Made by a program: the position numbers and the translations under genes. From assembly GCA_947258675.1 (NCBI GenBank), contig CAMYJP010000059.1, positions 1 through 21,435 of the forward strand: a stretch of 21,435 bases of DNA, read 5' to 3'. A model generated the notes under the pieces. That model was given only the letters and a program-made list of their open reading frames with translations, ran no database searches and had not been told where the DNA came from. Below, in pieces: positions 16,495-21,435 of the stretch. The DNA is from an uncultured Desulfobulbaceae bacterium. Lineage in GTDB: Bacteria > Desulfobacterota > Desulfobulbia > Desulfobulbales > BM004. How positions within the stretch are numbered: the stretch's first letter is position 1; the number at the start of each line of letters is the position of its first letter.

Positions 16495-18199
16495 CTTCAA
16501 CCTCCTCAAGTGACAACCGGAGTGTAAAGGTGCTTCCCGAACCCATAACACTGGAAACAGTCAGATCACCATTATTTTCATTTGCTATTTTTCTTGAAAT
16601 TGCCAATCCAAGTCCGGTTCCTCTGGTTTTGGTAGTAAAAAACGGATTAAATATTTTTTTCAGATTTTTTTCCGGGATACCAGGGCCATCATCAATAACT
16701 GCAAGGTAAATATTGTCCCTATCATTCCGGGTCGTTATTTTAATAGTGCCGTTTGGCCCCACTGCATCAGTGGCATTGATTAGTAAATTAATGACCACTT
16801 GCTTTATCTGATTAAAATCACAATTAACTAGAGGAAGATGACCACCTAAATCCGTTTGAATTGTTACCTTGCTTTCAGTCGTCTCCTGTTCAAGAAGATA
16901 AAGAGCATCTTGTAACAGCTTGTTTAGATCGTTTGCCTGTGGATCAGGTCTGATTGGTTTGGCAAAACCGAGAAGTGTGGTAGTAAGTTTATTGATACGT
17001 CCAACTTCACCGGAAATAACAGAGATAAATTCTTTAATCAGTGCTCCTCTGGAATTCTTGCCGATATAGTCTGCAGCTCCCCCAATGGCATTTAATGGAT
17101 TTTTTATTTCATGGGCCAATGTAGCAGCCAATTCTCCTGTGGCTGCTAATTGAGACATTTTCTCCTGCTCTCTAATTGCATGGCTGAGACGAACTACCAT
17201 TTCATTGAATGCTGTCGATAATTCACCGATCTCGTCGCTGCCATGAACAGGGATTTGCTTATCCAGTGATTCATCACCTAATCCATCCACAGAAGATTTA
17301 AGCTGAATTATAGGTTTTAACAACCTGATGATCAATCCGAAGCCGAAAAACAGTGCTGAAACAAGGGTAACGAGAAGAAGCAGAAAAATCATAAATCGGC
17401 GACCGATGATGGTAATTGGAGAAATATTGTCATAAAAAATAAACGTCCCGAAAGTCAGGAGAGGTATGGCGGCAAGCAGTGTAAAAGCAGCTAGAGCGCG
17501 ATAAAGAATGGAACCCTCCATTTTCAGGAGTTCCCCCCTGTTCATGCTGAAAAAAAGGATGGAAAAACCTATCGGCCTCATGATATGACCATGGAGCCAG
17601 GCAGTGGAACCTATTCCGGTCGGAAAAAACAGAAAAACGGCAGAACCGCAGATCAAAAGGTGACCCAGGGAGGAAGCTAGAAACTGTTTACTCGCTGTTC
17701 GGTAGAAAGTTCCTATATAAAGCATACAAACAACGCCGGAAAGGTAGGCGACCAAAATCCAGACCAAGGGACGGAATACTCCAAAAAATGGGAATTTCAC
17801 ATAAACAGAAGGATGTAGCAGTAGCAACAAGGGAAGGTAAAAAACCGGATAAATTTTTTTATTATCAGGATATTCAGCTGAAATGGCCATGATTATAATA
17901 AGCAGACCAAAACAGTAACCGATAAGGGTCTGGTAAAGAAGGTTGAGATTAAGATGTAAACCATGGATAGTGGCATGGATAAAACTACTCAGAGCGAGAA
18001 TAAAAAATCCTGCTCCAAGGAGAAAAAACCGTGCTCTTTTTTGACGATTGATATTGTTATTTGGAGATCTAAAAAGAGAAAAAGTTCGCCATGCTATAGC
18101 AAGTCCTATCATGCCGACGAGAATCTCTTCACCAATATGATACCATTGAAGAGTTTGGCGACTGATCGTAATACCAATGAAAGTGAGGGCTGTTTCCAC
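16469..18199 (-). CDS. Multi-spanning membrane sensor histidine kinase
   Basis: A 576-residue kinase starting at GTG. The N-terminal 290 residues contain about seven to nine hydrophobic spans (for example 22-42, 57-76, 90-107, 117-130, 143-163, 175-192, 210-218, 232-255, 268-292) with little periplasmic domain, so sensing probably occurs within or near the membrane. Histidines cluster at the span edges (H75, H79, H82, H180, H203, H205). HAMP follows at about 290-342, then HisKA with phospho-acceptor H363 in AHEIKNPLNAI. The HATPase domain has the N box at N475, DDGPGIP 503-509 and GTGLGL 527-532. It forms an operon with the overlapping regulator gene. A perfect 16-bp dyad about 40 bp upstream suggests autoregulation. 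The signal is unknown; divergent sulfur-transport genes hint at a sulfur compound. Confidence 0.93.
   Translation of the reverse strand: METALTFIGITISRQTLQWYHIGEEILVGMIGLAIAWRTFSLFRSPNNNINRQKRARFFLLGAGFFILALSSFIHATIHGLHLNLNLLYQTLIGYCFGLLIIIMAISAEYPDNKKIYPVFYLPLLLLLHPSVYVKFPFFGVFRPLVWILVAYLSGVVCMLYIGTFYRTASKQFLASSLGHLLICGSAVFLFFPTGIGSTAWLHGHIMRPIGFSILFFSMNRGELLKMEGSILYRALAAFTLLAAIPLLTFGTFIFYDNISPITIIGRRFMIFLLLLVTLVSALFFGFGLIIRLLKPIIQLKSSVDGLGDESLDKQIPVHGSDEIGELSTAFNEMVVRLSHAIREQEKMSQLAATGELAATLAHEIKNPLNAIGGAADYIGKNSRGALIKEFISVISGEVGRINKLTTTLLGFAKPIRPDPQANDLNKLLQDALYLLEQETTESKVTIQTDLGGHLPLVNCDFNQIKQVVINLLINATDAVGPNGTIKITTRNDRDNIYLAVIDDGPGIPEKNLKKIFNPFFTTKTRGTGLGLAISRKIANENNGDLTVSSVMGSGSTFTLRLSLEEVEDAVSNFAG
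16501..16506 (-). promoter_or_regulatory. Ribosome-binding site fixing the response-regulator start
   Basis: AGGAGG on the minus strand (CCTCCT on plus), six bases before the ATG at 16494 and inside the 3' end of the kinase gene. It selects the start giving MQYQILLVDDE, instead of the longer frame from 16551. Confidence 0.85.
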
Positions 18200-18237
18200 C
18201 CTGTAAATCTCCCTTAATGCTATTACATAACAAAAAC

Positions 18238-18253
18238 TGTCCCATTTGGGACA
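18238..18253. promoter_or_regulatory. Perfect dyad, putative regulator-binding site in front of the kinase gene
   Basis: TGTCCCATTTGGGACA, 7-bp perfect arms around TT. It lies about 40 bp upstream of the kinase GTG. Two related, less perfect copies sit upstream of the divergent sigma-54 promoter. It probably binds the Fis-type HTH of the adjacent regulator (inference). Confidence 0.65.
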
Positions 18254-18643
18254 ACCTGCAAACCTTTAAAATGAGGTTCCACTTACAAACCGGCTAACCC
18301 GCTAGGCCCATAACAAGCCGTATTCAATAGAATTTAAACTTTCCACGTTAGTTCGCAGCACGATACAACAATGTATTGCTTATTCATTGTAGAAAGGTCT
18401 AGTCACGAATTTTACCAGCCCCATAGGCATAAATAGCAATGACTATGCCAATATCTAATTCAACGATTGCATATAATATTAAGCATAACAGACTTTCCTG
18501 ACTCAAATTAAACCAGACAGACCACCAACAATCATCATTACAAAAAAAATCTTTTAAATAATCAGCTCGAACTTTCAGGTTAAAATATAAATTCAATATC
18601 CATCTAACCGGTAGATTTTTACAATTCTCTTTAACGAAGGATT

Positions 18644-18659
18644 TGTCCCAAAAAGGACA
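18644..18659. promoter_or_regulatory. Upstream activator dyad, distal copy
   Basis: TGTCCCAAAAAGGACA, matching the TGTCCCA-N2-TGGGACA dyad with two changes in the right arm. It is centred about 190 bp before the predicted sigma-54 transcription start, in NtrC-type enhancer range. Confidence 0.6.
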
Positions 18660-18676
18660 ACCACAAATATTCCAAC

Positions 18677-18692
18677 TGTTCCTTTTGGGACA
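18677..18692. promoter_or_regulatory. Upstream activator dyad, proximal copy
   Basis: TGTTCCTTTTGGGACA, with a perfect right arm and two changes in the left arm. Its centre is 33 bp (about three helical turns) from the distal copy, placing both on one face of the DNA, as expected for cooperative binding of an enhancer-binding protein. Confidence 0.6.
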
Positions 18693-18814
18693 ACTTTATC
18701 ATATTTTTTCACTTCCTCACACATTAAAACTTCCTGCAGTCTTATAAAAAAAACAAATAAAATATTGAAATTATAGGGGTAATTGCGCAATCGCATCATT
18801 AATGTACCACATTG

Positions 18815-18830
18815 TGGCACAAGCCTTGCT
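18815..18830 (+). promoter_or_regulatory. Sigma-54 (-24/-12) promoter of the transporter operon
   Basis: TGGCACAAGCCTTGCT fits the sigma-54 consensus TGGCAC-N5-TTGCW exactly, with GG at -24 and GC at -12. The predicted start of transcription is near 18841, about 45 bp before the GTG at 18886. A small CCAC-N3-GTGG dyad at 18807-18817 overlaps the -24 element. Confidence 0.9.
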
Positions 18831-18885
18831 AGACATAACATAAAAATATTTTTGCCAACAAATGAAAGATTGAAGGAGGTGAACG

Positions 18886-19530
18886 GTGGAAGCCACGGTA
18901 TCAAAGAGAGCAACGACCAAAGAACACGCATTACAGGCTGAATGCTGTGATATAAAAATCACCGATAAAATAAGTGTACCCCGCAAAAATGTTAATTGGG
19001 CGCTTGGAATTCTTGCCTTTTTTTCTTTGATAAGCATAGGCACTTATGCTCTTCATGAGTATTACATCTACCTTTCAGCATATCTCTGGTTTGGATTTAT
19101 CTATGGCATGTGTCTGCAATACGGCCGTTTCTGTTTTGCCTCTGCATTCCGGGACCTCTTTGCCGTCGGTGTACCAAGGATGGTAGTCGGCATCATGATT
19201 GCCACGATTCTTTTTGCTTTTACCTCCGCATTTGTCTCCTCAACCGGTTGGAGTACTTTCCATGCAGCGCCCTGGAGTATCCATGCAATTATTGCCGGTC
19301 TCATTTTTGGGGTAGGAATGGTCTTTGCCGGCGGCTGTGCATCCGGGTCGCTTTATAAGGCAGGAGAAGGAAACGGCGTTTCTCTGCTGGTCATATTATC
19401 TCTTAGTATAACCCAAGCAACCTTTGTAGATGTCGGTGGTTGGTTCAATCGTTTTGTTCCGGATACCTGGGCTGAATCAGCGCTTACAAAAGGGTTGCCC
19501 AGTGGAATCAACGTCAGCGACGGCACCTAA
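18886..19530 (+). CDS. YeeE/YedE-family sulfur-compound transporter, N-terminal half (frameshifted)
   Basis: A membrane protein of the YeeE/YedE (DUF395, sulfur transport) family, in which TsuA imports thiosulfate. The start is GTG with AGGAGG six bases upstream. After about 35 polar residues come hydrophobic spans near 37-58, 62-80, 98-118, 133-150 and 165-180. Family cysteines are visible: C76 and C83 (MCLQYGRFCFASAFRDL) and C151 in AGGCASGSLYKAGEG. The frame ends after 214 residues at TAA 19528-19530. Homology continues at once in the -1 frame (LKGFWGMIAASKRT), so this and the next entry are two halves of one gene broken by a single-base loss near 19527-19531. It is the first gene after the sigma-54 promoter. 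Confidence 0.85.
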   Translation: MEATVSKRATTKEHALQAECCDIKITDKISVPRKNVNWALGILAFFSLISIGTYALHEYYIYLSAYLWFGFIYGMCLQYGRFCFASAFRDLFAVGVPRMVVGIMIATILFAFTSAFVSSTGWSTFHAAPWSIHAIIAGLIFGVGMVFAGGCASGSLYKAGEGNGVSLLVILSLSITQATFVDVGGWFNRFVPDTWAESALTKGLPSGINVSDGT

Positions 19531-19544
19531 AAGGTTTCTGGGGC

Positions 19545-20168
19545 ATGATTGCTGCCTCAAAACGAACAGCTGTTGCAGGTTTTTTCCTCGGTATAGCGTG
19601 CGGCTTGCAGATGTTCGTTATTGAAGGGTTACGGATGAAGTTTGGAGTGAAAAATGCCGGAACCATTCTTCAGCGCCTTGGACAAGACTTTGGAATTTCA
19701 GCGAAAGGAACAGTGTTTGATCCCGGCTATTGGTACGTAACCACCCAGGAAGCGCAGTGGGTAGGCTGGTTAATGCAGAAGCTCGGCTGGGAAAACATGG
19801 ACAATATTTATTTTGGTTGGGTAAACGGCATTCCCAATCCAGCCCTCAATCCGGCAGATTGGATGTCTGTGGCTTTAATCGGCGGAGCAGCGGTCATGGC
19901 CTTATTACATAATGAATTCAAATGGAAAAAGCCATCCACGGAACTGGCAATCTGGGCGCTTATCGGTGGAGCACTTATGGGTATAGGCTCCCGTTTAGCA
20001 CTGGGCTGCAACGTAGGGGCTTTTTTCGTAAGAACAGCGAACGGCGATATTTCCGGCTGGTCATTTGGCCTCGGCATGATAGGTGGAGCGTACATCGGTG
20101 TTAAATTCTTCAACTGGTATACTGAACGTAGGATGGCCAAACAATTCGCAGGGATAAACTTTGATTAA
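19545..20168 (+). CDS. YeeE/YedE-family sulfur-compound transporter, C-terminal half (frameshifted)
   Basis: The continuation of the same transporter in another frame. The first ATG of the frame is at 19545, but the homologous reading already begins around 19527 and there is no ribosome-binding site, so independent translation is doubtful. Hydrophobic spans lie near residues 9-27, 107-123, 134-152 and 172-190 (counted from 19545). C155 in LALGCNVGAFF is the family's second conserved cysteine motif, and C19 lies in GIACGLQ. The end, with WYTERRMAKQ, is a normal cytoplasmic tail. No further stop or decay is visible, so the break is recent or a sequencing error. With one inserted base near 19528 the two halves would give about 427 residues. 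Confidence 0.82.
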   Translation: MIAASKRTAVAGFFLGIACGLQMFVIEGLRMKFGVKNAGTILQRLGQDFGISAKGTVFDPGYWYVTTQEAQWVGWLMQKLGWENMDNIYFGWVNGIPNPALNPADWMSVALIGGAAVMALLHNEFKWKKPSTELAIWALIGGALMGIGSRLALGCNVGAFFVRTANGDISGWSFGLGMIGGAYIGVKFFNWYTERRMAKQFAGINFD

Positions 20169-20243
20169 CTTTTTTATAAAAAAACATCTGCGCAAGGAAT
20201 ATATGACACGCAATGTCACTAAAAAATTGTTGGGAGAACAGCT

Positions 20244-20444
20244 ATGAAAACAAATCCTGTATGGCTGATAATAACGGTGGTCATGGGCTTTCTCGGATTC
20301 ATGATGGGATACAGTGTTCCGCCTTTTATGGAAGTCGGTTTCGGGGTTGGCGGGCAGCAGGCTGAAGAAGGCCAACCAGTGTCGGAAGATATGATGAAAC
20401 ATTATCAACAGTTGTATCAGGATGATGATTCTGATGATGATTAA
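20244..20444 (+). CDS. Small single-span membrane protein with acidic tail
   Basis: A 66-residue protein with no recognised family. Residues 7-28 form one hydrophobic span ending in a GYSVPP turn. A glycine-rich stretch follows, then an acidic tail ending QLYQDDDSDDD. A GGGAG ribosome-binding site lies just upstream. It starts 75 bp after the transporter and 12 bp before a second protein of the same design; they share the N-terminal span, the GY turn and an (H/Y)YQ.L near the end. The orientation is likely N-in with the acidic tail outside (inferred). A role as accessory subunit of the transporter or anchor for the exported rhodanese is possible but not shown. Confidence 0.75.
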   Translation: MKTNPVWLIITVVMGFLGFMMGYSVPPFMEVGFGVGGQQAEEGQPVSEDMMKHYQQLYQDDDSDDD

Positions 20445-20456
20445 AGGGGAGAGAAT

Positions 20457-20675
20457 ATGAAATCTGGAATTTGGTTTCTGCTGATTGCAATCGTGTGGTG
20501 GTTAAGCTTTATAGGTGGTTATCAGGTATCTGCTCGCACTGGCACTGAACCTGGTTATTTTGGTGCGGTCGAAGCTGCAGGTTATGGAGGTGGCAGCGAG
20601 CTGACAAAGATAGAAGGAATCAGTGATGAATTAAATAAATACTATCAGGATCTGCAGAAAACAGGTGATGAATAA
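20457..20675 (+). CDS. Small single-span membrane protein, relative of the preceding gene
   Basis: A 72-residue protein with a hydrophobic N-terminal span at about 4-21 (IWFLLIAIVWWLSFIGGY), a glycine-rich middle and the C-terminal motif LNKYYQDLQKTGDE. It matches its neighbour in layout: short basic start, one span, GY turn, Gly-rich linker and a terminal YYQ.L with acidic residues, so a tandem duplication with divergence is likely. GGGGAGAG precedes the ATG. It lies 12 bp after its relative and 106 bp before the rhodanese gene. That gap contains a weak hairpin (AGTTGA/TCAACT at 20692-20709). No known family was recognised. Confidence 0.75.
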   Translation: MKSGIWFLLIAIVWWLSFIGGYQVSARTGTEPGYFGAVEAAGYGGGSELTKIEGISDELNKYYQDLQKTGDE

Positions 20676-20781
20676 CCCGGAAGAGTGAAACAGTTGAGAC
20701 TTGTCAACTCTTTCTGGTCGACGGCCATGATCTATATTTCATTGGCCAAACAAATAATTAATGGTACTGGGAGGTGTAAAC

Positions 20782-21435
20782 ATGAAAAAAAGATTATTTC
20801 TAACGATGCTGTTGTCTGTATTTTTAATGACATCAGCGGGAAATGCTCTGGCAGAAGGCTGGTCCAATTCGGACCTGCTTGTGACTCCGGACTTTGTAAA
20901 AGCAAAACTAGAAGACCCCAATTGGGTGGTTATTGATGCAAGAGATCTAAAAGACTATGCTGACGGTCATATACCGGGAGCGATCAGCCTTGGCAAGAGA
21001 CTTAAAAAAGCATTAAGAGATTCAACAGCTCGGGTATGGAGAGATATTGCCAAGTATGAAAATCTTTTTGCAAAAGCAGGAATAGGCAACGACACTCATG
21101 TCATTATCTATCACGGAGATATTAAAACTCTCACCGATGCTTCAGTGGGATTCTGGGTTCTGGAATACCTGGGACAAAAGGACAAAGTCCACCTGTTGGA
21201 TGGAGGACTGGATGCCTGGCGAAATGCAGGTAATCGACTTTCTAAGGAACCAACCGTTAGGGAGGCAACAACTTTTACTGCTAAGGTGAACTCGAGCCTT
21301 TTGGCAACGACTGACGAAATAGTGAACATAGCAAAGGGCAACCAGACCGACGTGCAGCTCATCGATTCAAGATCCAAAAAAGAGCATGTCGGTACAGATA
21401 TGCGGGCAATAAGGGGTGGTCATGTTCCTAACACA
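20782..21435 (+). CDS. Exported tandem rhodanese-type sulfurtransferase (3' truncated by window)
   Basis: The frame opens at ATG 20782, six bases after GGAGGT, and runs off the window: 218 residues are visible. Residues 1-24 are a signal peptide (KKR, hydrophobic core, GNALA before the cut). The first rhodanese domain spans about 30-160: VVIDARDLKDYADGHIPGAI, HVIIYHGD, then LLDGGLDAW. At its active-loop position the sequence is IIYHGDIKT with no cysteine, so this domain is the inactive, structural one of the two-domain thiosulfate sulfurtransferase layout. The second domain begins near 185 (VQLIDSRSKKEH, then GHVP), and its catalytic cysteine would lie beyond the window. In the periplasm it could transfer sulfane sulfur from thiosulfate or polysulfide, fitting the transporter gene upstream. 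Confidence 0.88.
   Translation, partial: MKKRLFLTMLLSVFLMTSAGNALAEGWSNSDLLVTPDFVKAKLEDPNWVVIDARDLKDYADGHIPGAISLGKRLKKALRDSTARVWRDIAKYENLFAKAGIGNDTHVIIYHGDIKTLTDASVGFWVLEYLGQKDKVHLLDGGLDAWRNAGNRLSKEPTVREATTFTAKVNSSLLATTDEIVNIAKGNQTDVQLIDSRSKKEHVGTDMRAIRGGHVPNT

Larger units (their letters stand above)
18200..18885. other. Divergent regulatory region between kinase and transporter genes
   Basis: About 690 bp with no credible gene. It carries the perfect dyad near the kinase, two upstream dyads, an AT-rich stretch (about 18695-18775) that could bend to loop an activator, the perfect palindrome ATTGCGCAAT at 18782-18791, and the sigma-54 promoter. Minus-strand frames at 18399-18596 and 18593-18931 lack recognisable features, and the latter would cross the promoter. 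Confidence 0.7.

Noticed and set aside
16495..16551. Longer start for the response regulator
   Set aside because: The extra 19 residues are unlike any receiver-domain N-terminus, while AGGAGG sits six bases before the ATG at 16494.
18399..18931. Two minus-strand ORFs in the divergent regulatory region
   Set aside because: They lack ribosome-binding sites and recognisable domains, and one crosses the sigma-54 promoter and the transporter start.
19520..19545. Programmed -1 frameshift or stop-codon recoding in the transporter gene
   Set aside because: The stop is TAA, so it is not a selenocysteine or pyrrolysine codon. No X-XXY-YYZ slippery heptamer is in frame, and slipping ACC to CAC would pair poorly. 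A plain one-base indel is simpler.
20685..20936. Plus-strand ORF overlapping the rhodanese start
   Set aside because: It is out of frame with the rhodanese gene, which has a clear signal peptide and ribosome-binding site.

Overview
The window looks like chromosomal DNA of an anaerobic Desulfobacterota bacterium, most likely a Desulfobacterales-type sulfate reducer. This is an inference from gene content: a methylmalonyl-CoA transcarboxylase-like set, malonyl-CoA decarboxylase, radical-SAM enzymes, sigma-54/two-component control and sulfur-transport/rhodanese genes. Short degenerate satellite-like repeats lie between genes. No rRNA, tRNA, CRISPR array or insertion sequence was seen.

Layout. 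Positions 1-574 hold the 3' end of an Elp3-type radical-SAM gene, followed by about 500 bp of non-coding DNA. Positions 1077-6459 are a plus-strand housekeeping stretch: an M23 cell-wall peptidase, the tRNA methyltransferase TrmL, phosphoserine aminotransferase SerC, a radical-SAM protein of unknown role and the RNA methyltransferase RlmN. A 12-copy, 9-bp tandem array ends eight bases before the start codon of that radical-SAM gene. Positions 6877-11157 are a carboxyl-transfer operon: a 12S-like acyl-CoA carboxyltransferase, an ABM-fold protein, a small OadG-tail-like protein, and a 5S-like carboxyltransferase fused to a biotin carrier. Convergent to it are malonyl-CoA decarboxylase and a Ste24-like membrane protease (minus strand). 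Next comes a secreted MORN-repeat protein (plus), whose stop codon overlaps that of a sigma-54 response regulator (minus). The regulator is co-encoded with a multi-spanning histidine kinase.

The right end is the most interesting part. Divergent from the kinase is an operon for a YeeE/YedE (thiosulfate/sulfur-type) transporter, interrupted by one frameshift, then two related small single-span membrane proteins and an exported tandem rhodanese that runs off the window. Upstream of this operon is a textbook sigma-54 promoter (TGGCAC-N5-TTGCT, 18815-18830). Two 16-bp dyads related to TGTCCCA-N2-TGGGACA lie about 155 and 190 bp upstream of the predicted transcription start, 33 bp apart. A perfect copy of the same dyad lies about 40 bp in front of the kinase gene. 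Together these suggest a self-contained sensor, enhancer-binding regulator and target operon for a sulfur compound. The regulatory elements are seen directly; the pairing and the ligand are inferred.
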